DNA of 19,803 bases, taken from assembly GCA_023459495.1 (NCBI GenBank), contig JAEWTL010000073.1, positions 1-19,803 of the forward strand, given 5' to 3'. Origin of the DNA: Bacillota bacterium (GTDB lineage: Bacteria > Bacillota > Clostridia > Christensenellales > SZUA-584). The notes beneath the pieces were generated by a model, which was not told the origin of the DNA, did no database searches, and saw nothing but the letters and a program-made list of their open reading frames with translations. Below, in pieces: positions 6,153 through 14,028 of the stretch. The first letter of the stretch is position 1; every line of letters begins with the position of its first letter. A program made the translations under genes and the position numbers.

Positions 6153-7748
6153 TTATTCCAGAGCGGGTACCAGCTTCAGCCACGGGTTATTCACCGGTAT
6201 TTTCTCTCCAAGCACCAGCCCAGGATCCTCCATCAGAAACCCTTTCAACTGACTATTTTTCTTTTGTGGTGCACAAACCTCGCAGGTCCAGATAAAACTG
6301 TCATCATTACAGCGCAGGGCCAGCCCTGACTCCTGAAACATTCGCTGTGCCAGCTTCCAGCCGTCGCCGGTTTCTCCAGTGGTTTCTGATGCGTATATCT
6401 TAAAGATCCCCGGCGAAATCAAGAAAAGATGGTTTTCCACCACATGTACCTTGCCGTTCCGGGTATTCACCGTGGCTGAAGTGCTGGTGTGGTTCTTCAG
6501 CCACTGCAGGAAATTATTATTGTCACTAAGCCTCGGGTCGTCTGCTATCTCCGGCAGCGGTTGAGTGGGAACGCTAAGTTCAGGGGCGGGTTCAGCTTCG
6601 CTTACCGGCGTCACATCACCGGCAAAACAGGCGGGCCGTTGTTCGCCTGGCTCCCATATTGCAGATGGTGTCAGGCGCAGCAGCGTCAGCGGTTCAACGG
6701 GCGACCAGCCTTTATCCGATCGGATAATGCAGCGCCAGATCGCTTTATCCTCATTGGCAACGATAACCTGATGCGTCAGCAGTTCGTCAAACAGGCGGTT
6801 ATTGTTTTCCGGCACGCTAGATACGCCATGCTGGAGCAGCCAGGCGCGAACCCGGTCGGCGGTGGTTTTGCTGATAAGCCACAGCGTATCCTCCGTCAGC
6901 CAGCCATCGGATCCGCATTCGGGATTATTGAGTCGATAATCGTTCTGCACCAATGACCGTAAGGCGGTGAGAAACTGCTGAGGCAGGGAAGTGGGCTTTT
7001 GCGCCAGCGCGGTTTTGATATCGCCGCCGAGGTATCGGGCGACAGAGGCTTTATCGGCCTGCTGCACCAGTTCCGCCAGCGCGCCAGCCCGTTCGTAGTG
7101 TCCGGTGAGCTGATAAATCAGGGACGCAAAAGCCGCCGGGTATCCGGCCAGCCAGTCCAGTAATGGCGAGGGTATCAACTGATTAATCAACATTGAGCCA
7201 GCTGCCGGATGCAGATGATAGTCGCGACCGTGGCTCTGGTACTGCCAGCGATAAGGCTGTGCCAGATTACCCTGCCACGAATGCCAGCGGGTGCCATCAC
7301 GTTGATGAATCTCCATATCCACGGCGATTTTTCCCGTATCGTGCAGCAATGCCGCGCAGACCACTGCGACCGTCCATGCGCTGGCCTGCCGCGCCTGTTC
7401 TTCCGCACCCGCTTCCGGTGGCAGCAGATAACCCTGGCGCAGTCGGATGGCGTTGCAGGCAACTTCCAGCGAATGATCCAGTAGCCCACCGGGAATGGAA
7501 TGGTGATGACTTTGGGATGCGGGTAGCAGTTGCACCAGTGCGGCGAAGCTGTGAATCGCCGTGAGGATCCAGCTATCGAACAGGGTATCCGGCAGCGGGG
7601 TCAGTTGCCGTAACTGGTGCAAACAGGACTGGCGTAACGGTGTCGCCAGCAACTGTTCTGCGGATTGTGGCGCAAACCAGCCCTCCGGCAGCGCAGTGTC
7701 TGGCGCAGGTGGCTGGTTCTGGGATGGTCTTTGTAGCCACTTCAGCAT
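6153..7748 (-). CDS. MobH-family conjugative relaxase (TraI_2 type)
   Basis: Relaxase that would nick the ICE at oriT and lead the transferred strand. The 531-residue protein has an HD-hydrolase-like N-terminal half (TraI_2). Motif HHHSIPGGLLDH (81-92) and metal-binding LLHDTGK (134-140) are the signatures of MobH relaxases of the R27/SXT and PFL_4751-type ICE group. The C-terminal part, about 405-530 (FLQWLKNHTSTSATVNTRNGKVHVVENHLFLISPGIFK and onward), is the usual TraI_2 C-terminal domain. There is no helicase domain, as expected. The start at 7748 has GGGG about five bases before it. The gene looks intact, and it is preceded by an AT-rich leader (7749-7887) that may hold its promoter. An oriT could not be recognised. 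Confidence 0.9.
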   Translation of the reverse strand: MLKWLQRPSQNQPPAPDTALPEGWFAPQSAEQLLATPLRQSCLHQLRQLTPLPDTLFDSWILTAIHSFAALVQLLPASQSHHHSIPGGLLDHSLEVACNAIRLRQGYLLPPEAGAEEQARQASAWTVAVVCAALLHDTGKIAVDMEIHQRDGTRWHSWQGNLAQPYRWQYQSHGRDYHLHPAAGSMLINQLIPSPLLDWLAGYPAAFASLIYQLTGHYERAGALAELVQQADKASVARYLGGDIKTALAQKPTSLPQQFLTALRSLVQNDYRLNNPECGSDGWLTEDTLWLISKTTADRVRAWLLQHGVSSVPENNNRLFDELLTHQVIVANEDKAIWRCIIRSDKGWSPVEPLTLLRLTPSAIWEPGEQRPACFAGDVTPVSEAEPAPELSVPTQPLPEIADDPRLSDNNNFLQWLKNHTSTSATVNTRNGKVHVVENHLFLISPGIFKIYASETTGETGDGWKLAQRMFQESGLALRCNDDSFIWTCEVCAPQKKNSQLKGFLMEDPGLVLGEKIPVNNPWLKLVPALE

Positions 7749-7887
7749 AATTCCCCTTTCCGGGCAGGCCCCTTTGCCCTTGTCGCCCTTCCTTTGCAGT
7801 GTCTCCCTTTAGGCCTTTTATATTTTATTAGTAAAAACTGTATGCTCTGATGTGCATATCTAGCGCTATATTTCTGATCGACGAGGA

Positions 7888-7916
7888 AAAGTGACCGACG
7901 TATTGTCGGTCACTTT
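7888..7916 (-). terminator. Intrinsic terminator after the gene at 7921-8292
   Basis: A perfect 12-bp stem (AAAGTGACCGAC / GTCGGTCACTTT) with a five-base loop lies right after the stop codon of the leftward gene and gives TTTTCC on the minus strand. It separates that gene from the relaxase. Confidence 0.75.
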
Positions 7917-7920
7917 AAAA

Positions 7921-8292
7921 CTACCACCAGGCATAAAACATCAGCTTGTCTCGCTCAAAATCAAACGTCTCCAGCGTCTCCTTCACCCAGTGGGTGACGG
8001 CGCGAACGTCTTTCCAGTAGTGTTCTCCATAATCGGTATAACCATAGAAAAAGCCATCAATCGTGGGATAAACCGCGCCGCAGTTATCCGGCGTCAGGCT
8101 CTGCAGGTCGCTCAGAAGCGCCTGCAAGTGTGCTTTTGTGACTTCTAACAGCACCTGGTTACGCACCAGCCCAACGTGTTCATCCACCCATTTGAGTAAT
8201 GGGTTCACCTTGCGGAAATAACCTACTCTAGCGTACTGGCTTTCATCGGGCGCGTTTTTTGCCCGTTCGAAAAAGAAGAGATCGAGTCCCAT
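7921..8292 (-). CDS. Conserved hypothetical ICE protein, 123 residues
   Basis: I do not recognise a functional family. The protein starts MGLDLFFFERAK and is rich in aromatic residues (YFRKVNPLLKWVDEHVG, IDGFFYGYTDYGEHYWKD, DKLMFYAWW). It has no signal peptide or membrane helix and is probably cytosolic. The pattern resembles small single-domain proteins often carried beside ardC-like genes on ICEs and plasmids. The gene is flanked on both sides by strong terminators (8307-8343 and 7888-7916), so it seems to be its own transcription unit. The start has TGAGGAT a few bases upstream as ribosome-binding site. Confidence 0.75.
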   Translation of the reverse strand: MGLDLFFFERAKNAPDESQYARVGYFRKVNPLLKWVDEHVGLVRNQVLLEVTKAHLQALLSDLQSLTPDNCGAVYPTIDGFFYGYTDYGEHYWKDVRAVTHWVKETLETFDFERDKLMFYAWW

Positions 8293-8306
8293 ACATTGAT
8301 CCTCAG

Positions 8307-8343
8307 AAAAAGGGGAGCAACTTCCCGGCGGGGAAGACTCCCC
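8307..8343 (-). terminator. Nested-hairpin terminator after ardC-like gene
   Basis: On the minus strand an outer stem GGGGAG/CTCCCC encloses an inner stem CTTCCC/GGGAAG with loop CGCC, followed at once by TTTTT. It lies between the ardC-like stop and the next gene's start. Confidence 0.75.
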
Positions 8344-8357
8344 GTGCGGGTGGGCTG

Positions 8358-9263
8358 TCAGGCGCTAAGCTGACAGGGTTGTGGTATAGCGTTGAGTAGC
8401 CATTCACTGGCGTGGCGCGCCATACCGCTGGCGCGGATCACTGCCCGCTTGTCCTGGCGCAGGATATCCAGCCAGTAGCCGATATAGCTGGCGTGCTGGA
8501 GCCTGCCCTGAATGCCGCAATGGGCACACAGGAAGGCGCTACCCATCTCCGCCACTAACTCTTCAGCGGCGTAAAGTGCTTCGGTGCGTTCCGCTCCTGC
8601 AATACCGGGGCGGCTCAGGCGTGAAGCGTGACCAGTGGCATGCGTCAGTTCATGCAGCAGCGTGGCGTAGTACGCCTCGCTGCTTTCAAACTGCTGCGGG
8701 TGCGGCATCATCACCAGGTCGGTCGCGGGTTTGTAATACGCTTTCGACTGGCGGCGATGGCGCAGCGTCACACCACTATTCATCGTAATGGCTTCAGCCA
8801 TCTCCACAGGCGTTGCGGGCCGGGTAAACGGCTCGGACAGCGACTGCGGCAGGCCGTCGCACTGCGACAGGTTAAACAGCCGGAACTCGCGGATGATCCC
8901 GAAATGCCGCACCTTCGGTTCGCCGTCTTTATCCAGCAACGGCTTGCCGAGTGCATCGGTCTCTTCCTGTGTGCGCGGCAGATACAACACCGCCAGAGAG
9001 GATTTCTCCCCCCGGCGCACTTGCCCGCCGAGCGCGCTGACCTGATGGAACGTCAGCCAGCGGTCGCTGGCGAAGCTCTGCTTGTCGGCGCTGTTCCACA
9101 GCAGCGGCACGTTGATGCCGTGATACGGACGACCGGATAACGCATTGATAGGGAACGGCGGCTCGCCATCGCGCCAGGGTCGGATCCACGGCACATTGCC
9201 GTTTTCCAGCTCAGCAATAATCTGGTCGGTGACTTTCTGGTAAATATCGTTGCTTCTGTCCAT
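8358..9263 (-). CDS. ArdC-like antirestriction protein with zincin domain
   Basis: A 301-residue protein of the ArdC type. The N-terminal domain (about 1-130: DIYQKVTDQIIAELENG, PWIRPW, NALSGRPYHGINVPLLW, GGQVRRGEKS) is the ssDNA-binding DUF1738 region. The C-terminal domain is a metallopeptidase-like zincin with H204-E-L-T-H208-ATGH and a downstream helper helix EELVAEMGSAFL (234-245). Such proteins are thought to coat or protect incoming single-stranded DNA and to blunt host restriction just after conjugation. That fits its place beside the relaxase. All metal ligands are present. The start MDRSNDIYQKV is supported by GAGGATC just upstream. It shares a leftward direction with the ICE genes and ends at a strong terminator. 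Confidence 0.9.
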   Translation of the reverse strand: MDRSNDIYQKVTDQIIAELENGNVPWIRPWRDGEPPFPINALSGRPYHGINVPLLWNSADKQSFASDRWLTFHQVSALGGQVRRGEKSSLAVLYLPRTQEETDALGKPLLDKDGEPKVRHFGIIREFRLFNLSQCDGLPQSLSEPFTRPATPVEMAEAITMNSGVTLRHRRQSKAYYKPATDLVMMPHPQQFESSEAYYATLLHELTHATGHASRLSRPGIAGAERTEALYAAEELVAEMGSAFLCAHCGIQGRLQHASYIGYWLDILRQDKRAVIRASGMARHASEWLLNAIPQPCQLSA

Positions 9264-9279
9264 TGTGCGATCCTCATGG

Positions 9280-9325
9280 AAGAAGCCGGAGCTACCTCCG
9301 TCCGGAAGCGACTCCGACGGGGAGG
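9280..9325 (-). other. GC-rich hairpin in the leader of the ardC-like gene
   Basis: On the minus strand CCTCC..GTC pairs imperfectly with GAC..GGAGG, and CGGA/TCCG forms an inner stem. No T-run follows, so it is a leader structure rather than a terminator. It is similar in style to the hairpins at 8307-8343 and 9637-9669. Confidence 0.4.
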
Positions 9326-9616
9326 TTATGCCTGTTCAGCCATCGAGACCTGCACATAGTGGCCGTGATAGTTGAGCGACAGCGGTAATGCGACAGGGGC
9401 TTTCATATCGCCCTGCGGCGGCTGGCAGTAGATCGTAAAGGTGACTTTCTTGCGGGATGTCCCGGCGGTGCGCAGGGTTAGCAGTACGGCGAGCAACAGA
9501 TTGCCCAGCCGTTCTTCCACCTGCTGCGGGTCGGCGGGAAATTCCACAGCGGATTGCCAGACATCAGGGGCGATAACCATCGGCATTAACGACGGTTTTT
9601 TATCGAAAAGCGACAT
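9326..9616 (-). CDS. Hypothetical ICE protein, 96 residues
   Basis: Not recognised. An upstream ATG would add 37 residues, but the start MSLFDKKPSL at 9616 is chosen because AGGAG lies seven bases before it and the upstream extension runs through a leader hairpin. The protein is a compact alpha/beta domain with a helix (PQQVEERLGNLLLAVLLTLRTAG) and C-terminal strands (KKVTFTIYCQ, HGHYVQVSM). No signal peptide is seen. It is 62 bases upstream of the ardC-like gene in the same direction and probably shares its transcript. A role in early transfer is inferred from position only. Confidence 0.7.
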   Translation of the reverse strand: MSLFDKKPSLMPMVIAPDVWQSAVEFPADPQQVEERLGNLLLAVLLTLRTAGTSRKKVTFTIYCQPPQGDMKAPVALPLSLNYHGHYVQVSMAEQA

Positions 9617-9636
9617 GGTGTTTCTCCTGTAAATGA

Positions 9637-9669
9637 GCAGGGAACACCCTTCGCAGGGCATTTCCCTGC
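9637..9669 (-). promoter_or_regulatory. Leader hairpin upstream of the 96-residue gene
   Basis: A perfect outer stem GCAGGGAA / TTCCCTGC encloses a smaller GCCC/GGGT stem. It ends about seven bases before the AGGAG site of the gene at 9616. It could affect translation or mRNA stability. The rest of 9670-9949 shows no gene and no confident promoter. Confidence 0.45.
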
Positions 9670-9949
9670 GGGATGGAATGGTACTGGTATCCTGCGCATC
9701 TGCGCCGTTCGCACCTTCCGGATACATGGCGAACTTACTGCATGGCTGGCGGTAGTGTTTTCTGCGCGGGTGATAAAAGGGAGGGGAAAATCATTACCGG
9801 GGCTGAAGAGTTTTGCCGTTCCTGAAATGTGAACGCAGGCAGATTGATGCGCACGTATCGCTCAAAAAATGATCTTTTTCAGGCGGATACTGAAATCAGA
9901 AAAGCATATGACCTTGAACAGTAAACACAATGACTGGAGGGATATGCTA

Positions 9950-10150
9950 ATGAACCGACAAGATATAAACGCATTGAAGAATTTTGATTTTCTGGCACGC
10001 AGTTTTGCCCGTATGCACGCCCTGGGCCAGCCAGTTGATATCGATGCCGTTACCGGCAATATGAGTGATGAACAGCAAGCATGGTTCCGGGAGCGATACG
10101 ACCACTACCGAAAGCAGGCTGAGCGGGCGAGAGTGATAGAACTACGGTGA
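9950..10150 (+). CDS. Small hypothetical protein, 66 residues
   Basis: Not recognised. Of several in-frame ATGs, MNRQDINALKNF at 9950 is chosen because GGAGG lies at 9936-9940, nine bases upstream; the ATG at 9944 is too close to it. The protein is almost all helical and charged (ALKNFDFLARSFARMHALG, SDEQQAWFRERYDHYRKQAERARVIEL), and may be a coiled-coil or nucleic-acid-associated small protein. It is the only rightward gene inside the conjugation block. It runs away from the ardC-like operon and converges on the restriction gene, with a hairpin between the two ends. Confidence 0.65.
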   Translation: MNRQDINALKNFDFLARSFARMHALGQPVDIDAVTGNMSDEQQAWFRERYDHYRKQAERARVIELR

Positions 10151-10159
10151 TGTAACGAA

Positions 10160-10181
10160 CAACGGGCTTAACGGCCCGTTG
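10160..10181. terminator. Hairpin between convergent genes
   Basis: An 8-bp stem CAACGGGC / GCCCGTTG with a six-base loop sits between the ends of the rightward 66-residue gene and the leftward HNH gene. T-runs on both sides are poor, so termination may be partial. Confidence 0.5.
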
Positions 10182-10187
10182 CGTATT

Positions 10188-11060
10188 TCAGGCTTTGAAT
10201 ATCTGTTTACGGTGCCAGCCGACATACTGTTCAGCAGGCCACTGCGTTTTGTCATAAGGGAGGAATAACTGCTGGCCGTCCCGGTGCCAGAAAAGATGGT
10301 CTACCACCGGACTACGACTGACGCCACCGGAGATGTGGATGGTCATACTCTCATCCAGCCCGAACGCCCCCATATCAAACGCGTCATGGTGCAACGTACA
10401 GAGCGCCAGGCCATTGTTTACCACGCACGGACCACCATACGCTTTCCAGTGAATATGCGCCGCTTCAAGACCAACCAGCGCGCCATCCAACCTGAGATCG
10501 TAACCGCAGAACGCGCACCGTGAGTGGTACGCGCGAAGAACGATATCCCTGAAGCGTGGATCGCGGTTCCTGGAGCGATCGATAAAATCGAATCCCAGTT
10601 GGTTGGCCAGGATCCGCTGAATACTTGCCGGGAAGCGATCGGTGAGGATCTTCTGGGCCAACTGGTCGATCATCTCAGGATGTGCCAGCAATTGTTGATA
10701 AGCCGCTTCATCGAAGCCGCCCGCCACCTGGTTATCAATCAGTTCTTTCTTTGTCGGCTGAGTATTGCCCTTGCGCGGTTTGCAACCTTCTGCGTGAGCG
10801 ATCTCCCAGAAGCCGTCTGTTCGCAGCCGCCAGAACGGCATATTGGGATAGTCGGTGCGTCGCTTGGGGCCAAACTCTTTCAGCAGGCGAGTAAGCGGTT
10901 CGTGGATCTCCAGGCCGTAGTTAAACAGTCGCGGATGGCCCGCTTTGTACTGCGACAGTACGTACAACAGCAGCAGCGGTTTATGCGGCGCGCATACGTC
11001 ACCCTGACGCCAGACAGAGACGTTAGCGATGGCGGATTGCAGCGTTTCTGGAGAGATCAT
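10188..11060 (-). CDS. Phosphorothioate-type HNH restriction endonuclease
   Basis: A 290-residue two-domain protein. Residues about 1-90 (WRQGDVCAPHKPLLLLYVL, EPLTRLLKEFGPKRR, MPFWRLRTDGFWE) match the sulfur-binding domain of ScoMcrA/SprMcrA-like enzymes, which recognise phosphorothioate-modified DNA. Residues about 175-240 form a beta-beta-alpha-metal HNH nuclease: CAFCG (182-186), AAHIHW with H202, N215-N216, and CTLHHDAF (221-228). Such enzymes cut DNA carrying dnd-type sulfur modification. No dnd modification genes are present here, as expected for a modification-dependent enzyme that attacks foreign modified DNA. It is leftward and lies between conjugation genes, an unusual cargo slot. 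The start codon has a poor Shine-Dalgarno. The binding specificity is inferred from family likeness; it could instead read another modification. Confidence 0.82.
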   Translation of the reverse strand: MISPETLQSAIANVSVWRQGDVCAPHKPLLLLYVLSQYKAGHPRLFNYGLEIHEPLTRLLKEFGPKRRTDYPNMPFWRLRTDGFWEIAHAEGCKPRKGNTQPTKKELIDNQVAGGFDEAAYQQLLAHPEMIDQLAQKILTDRFPASIQRILANQLGFDFIDRSRNRDPRFRDIVLRAYHSRCAFCGYDLRLDGALVGLEAAHIHWKAYGGPCVVNNGLALCTLHHDAFDMGAFGLDESMTIHISGGVSRSPVVDHLFWHRDGQQLFLPYDKTQWPAEQYVGWHRKQIFKA

Positions 11061-11156
11061 AGGAATAAACCGGGTAACAGGCTGATGTTATTGCGATCAT
11101 GCTCGCAAAATGCCGGTGACTCAAGCCCCGTTCATCACACCATCAGTACGAAATCT

Positions 11157-12659
11157 TCAGGGAATGCGTGTTTTACTGACGATCATTTTCCCGACCTGTT
11201 CGCCAGCGCTGCGGATATCACCGACCGCGCTGCCCATCACTCCGGCGATGGCCGCGCCGATCCTGACGCCCGCCCATGTCAGTGCACCCAGCCAGAATGC
11301 GGGTAACACCAGGAACATCACGCCCATAATGATATTCACAATCAGATCGTCGGAGGTATTTTGCAGTCCCCAGAGGTTGAAGTACGAGTGGGTGTCGCTG
11401 TCGTACATCATCTGCATCAGCCAGTTATCCAGCCAGCGCGCCAGTTCCCACCAGAAGGTGAGGAAGAACAGGGCGAACTGCACAAAGCTCAGCGTGATGA
11501 CCGTTTTAAGGTCCCATGCCGAGAACAGCAGGATCACCGGAATACAAATTACCAGCGCCATTTCGAGAAACGCCTGCGCCATCGGCAGCGCCTGGCGGAC
11601 GTTATCAAACGCCGGAAACAGGGCATAGCTCGAAAGCCCCGCGCCGATGATCCCGCCGACGCGGCTGAGCAACTGCGTCTGGCTGAGATTATCTCCCGCA
11701 TTCCCACCAAACCCGTTGTACACCAGTCCGCCCTGCGACATCTGCATATTGCGCGGGCTGACCAGCGAGCGCAGTACCGCTTCTTCATACTCCTCTTTTG
11801 ACTGTCCCAGTTTTTGCAGACGCTGCCAGAGCGTGGTATCGACCTGCTTCAGTAGCCGATTTTTCAGCCCCGTATCGCCATCGGACCACCACTCCTTACA
11901 CGCAGGATAGCCACCGCTACCCGTATCGCTCAGGCCATCATCGCGGCTGGCGTCATAAGGCCAGGCGGCGCGGGGCGAATGGGAATGATCGTGGTCGTAA
12001 TAACCCGGTGTAGTGAGGTAAAAAGACGATCCCACCCAGTCCACTTCCCGGCTCTGTTCCTCGCTAATATCGCTGCCCAGCCGCTTGAGGCGTGCGCGCG
12101 ACGGCCCATAGCAGTCGTTAACGAAATCCTGTAGCTCCTGCGCCAGCGCCGGATCGGCGATCCGGGTGTGCTGCACCTCAAAGCGCAACTGACGCAGGTC
12201 CGGCTTGCAGGGCAATACCGCGACGGCGGCGCTGGTAATGCCCTTGCCCAGCGCATGGGTGAAGTACCACCACACCGGAACGGAAGCACTCTGGCCGCTG
12301 AGTTCATTAATCAAAGGTGCATAGCCGGAATCGCCGGGCTGCACCACCGACCAGCCGCACTGTTTTGTGCGCTGGCTGTCATAGCTGAGGGTATTGATAT
12401 CGACATTGAGGAACGGCACGCCCGCGAAGAAGATCACCAGCAGGGCGCTGTAGAGCGAGTGCTCCACCCAGACGACCAGCAGGCGGGCGACATTGCCTTC
12501 GTCCGCCCCCTGGCCGCGCGCCTTCAGCCACAGGGCAACCAGCTTTGCCAGCAGGGGAAGGGCGAACAGCCCGGTGGCGGTCAGCGTCTGCCACACGCCG
12601 TTGTTCACCAGCCAGCCGAGCAGGGTGAGCACGTACTCGAAATAGCTGTTGGCGGTCAT
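11157..12659 (-). CDS. TraG N-terminal domain mating-pair protein of an ICE
   Basis: A 500-residue inner-membrane protein of the TraG-N family, as found in SPI-7-like and PFL_47xx ICEs. Hydrophobic segments lie near the N-terminus (about 8-45 and 63-90) and in a C-terminal cluster (about 345-470: LEMALVICIPVILLFSAW, VQFALFFLTFWW, NIIMGVMFLVLPAFWLGAL). A soluble, cysteine-bearing periplasmic part lies between them (about 95-340). In the F system TraG takes part in pilus assembly and mating-pair stabilisation. This shorter protein has only that N-terminal part and would belong to the membrane-spanning transfer channel. Its ATG overlaps the stop of the preceding gene as ATGA (12656-12659), so the two are probably translationally coupled. 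The gene looks complete. Confidence 0.88.
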   Translation of the reverse strand: MTANSYFEYVLTLLGWLVNNGVWQTLTATGLFALPLLAKLVALWLKARGQGADEGNVARLLVVWVEHSLYSALLVIFFAGVPFLNVDINTLSYDSQRTKQCGWSVVQPGDSGYAPLINELSGQSASVPVWWYFTHALGKGITSAAVAVLPCKPDLRQLRFEVQHTRIADPALAQELQDFVNDCYGPSRARLKRLGSDISEEQSREVDWVGSSFYLTTPGYYDHDHSHSPRAAWPYDASRDDGLSDTGSGGYPACKEWWSDGDTGLKNRLLKQVDTTLWQRLQKLGQSKEEYEEAVLRSLVSPRNMQMSQGGLVYNGFGGNAGDNLSQTQLLSRVGGIIGAGLSSYALFPAFDNVRQALPMAQAFLEMALVICIPVILLFSAWDLKTVITLSFVQFALFFLTFWWELARWLDNWLMQMMYDSDTHSYFNLWGLQNTSDDLIVNIIMGVMFLVLPAFWLGALTWAGVRIGAAIAGVMGSAVGDIRSAGEQVGKMIVSKTRIP

Positions 12660-14017
12660 CGCGGACTGTCCGGCTGTGGATTATTGAGATTGTGCAGGCG
12701 GCGATCGCTGTCGTCCGGCACCTCCACCGCCTGGCCCTGAAGCTGGTCGCGCTGCTGTTTGCGTTGCAGGATCTGACTGGCGGTATTGCGCGTCAGCGCC
12801 TGGCGGAAATCGAGTTCCAGCTTAAGCTGGTCCAGTTCCTCGTCCAGTTGGATGGTGGTTTTGCCCAGGCTCTCCTGCGCCTCTTTGACGTTGGCGATAT
12901 TGGGTTCGCGCATGCCCGCGAGCAGCGTGCGCCGGGCCAGCAGCGCCTGTTCGGTGACGCGGGCCAGCGCCAGTTCTCCCGCCAGCCGTTCGGTGAGAAC
13001 GGCAACATCCGGGTCATCGCGCAGCGCTTCGACCACGCCACGGGTCAGTTGCATGGAGCCGCCGGAGGCTTTCGCCAGATTGTCGAAGCCAGGTTTCTGA
13101 TTGCCGTTAACCAGATCTGTCAGGAGGGGCAGGATCTTCGCCTTTTCTTCGTCGATCAGCGGATGCAGGCCGATCCCCGCCTGTGCGCCGGAACGCGCAT
13201 CCGGATCGTCGGGGGCCTGCGCCACGCTAATGGTCTGCTCGCCGGCCACGCGGGTCATCCATCCGGCGGCCTCTTCAGGGGATGCCCAGATGGTACAAAG
13301 TTCCCCGTCGCATTCGGAGGAGGTAAGAGAAGTGGTGCTGGTGGCTGGCTGCTGGTTGAGGATATTCCAGCCTGCGGCGGTGGCATCATGGACTACCTTA
13401 ATCGGCGGCTGGCCTTTGCCGCCGCGCTTTTCGCCGCCCACCCAGCGTTTCCCCTTTTCGGCGGCCTCTTTGGCCGCTTTCTGGTCGGTGCGGATGGCAT
13501 CATTATCGCTGGCGGCGAGGGACTGGTAGTTCTCCGCTTTGGCTCCGGAAAACCAGGCGGAATCGGCCGCCAAATCGGTCATCTTCTCCGCCATTTTCTG
13601 GCAGTTCAGCAGCGACTTATCAAAATCCAGCCGTCCCTGCAGCACGCCGTTGGTCAGCAGATCATAAAGCTGCGGATTGGCGCGCTGGATTACCATCGCG
13701 GGCAGGCTGGCAACCGCGCCGGTGGCGCTCTGGATGACGTTGCCCATCAACTGCTGGAAGCCGTTGGTGATGCCGTTTAGCTGGTTGCGCACCGTGGTGT
13801 CGATGTCGAAATTGCCGCACATCATATCGGCGTTCCAGCCAAGACCTAAGCTAAGCGGCGAGGGGCTGCGGCGCACGGGGGGCGGCATGACAGCCTCGCC
13901 GCCGCCAATCTGATAGTAAAGCAGGTCGTCAACCGCGCCTCGCGTGCGGAAGCTGTAGTCGTCTGCCGCCACGCAAACCCAAGCAAAAAACAGTAAGACC
14001 AGACAAAGGACTCTCAT
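12656..14017 (-). CDS. ICE protein, PFL_4711 family (exported, TraH-like role)
   Basis: A 453-residue exported protein of the ICE mating-pair apparatus (TIGR03755-type family, PFL_4711). The start at 14017 is chosen over one 24 codons upstream because GGAGG lies five bases before it and the product then begins with a clean signal peptide (MRVLCLVLLFFAWVCVAA, cut before DDY). The next conserved stretch is the family's N-terminal core: GLGWNADMMCGNFDIDTTV, then NQLNGITNGFQQLM. The C-terminal third (about 345-440) is strongly helical with likely coiled coil (EELDQLKLELDFRQAL, ILQRKQQRDQLQ). It probably acts in the periplasm, as TraH does in F-like systems. The gene lies 11 bases after the preceding gene's stop and overlaps the next by four bases. 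Confidence 0.85.
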   Translation of the reverse strand: MRVLCLVLLFFAWVCVAADDYSFRTRGAVDDLLYYQIGGGEAVMPPPVRRSPSPLSLGLGWNADMMCGNFDIDTTVRNQLNGITNGFQQLMGNVIQSATGAVASLPAMVIQRANPQLYDLLTNGVLQGRLDFDKSLLNCQKMAEKMTDLAADSAWFSGAKAENYQSLAASDNDAIRTDQKAAKEAAEKGKRWVGGEKRGGKGQPPIKVVHDATAAGWNILNQQPATSTTSLTSSECDGELCTIWASPEEAAGWMTRVAGEQTISVAQAPDDPDARSGAQAGIGLHPLIDEEKAKILPLLTDLVNGNQKPGFDNLAKASGGSMQLTRGVVEALRDDPDVAVLTERLAGELALARVTEQALLARRTLLAGMREPNIANVKEAQESLGKTTIQLDEELDQLKLELDFRQALTRNTASQILQRKQQRDQLQGQAVEVPDDSDRRLHNLNNPQPDSPR

Positions 14018-14028
14018 CACCGCCTCCG

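Noticed and set aside
10524..11306. A 260-codon rightward open frame
   Set aside because: It is the opposite-strand shadow of the HNH restriction gene and the TraG-N gene, both of which have clear family motifs.
12692..13780. A 362-codon rightward open frame
   Set aside because: It is the antisense of the PFL_4711-family gene; high GC makes long opposite frames common, and it has no recognisable motif.
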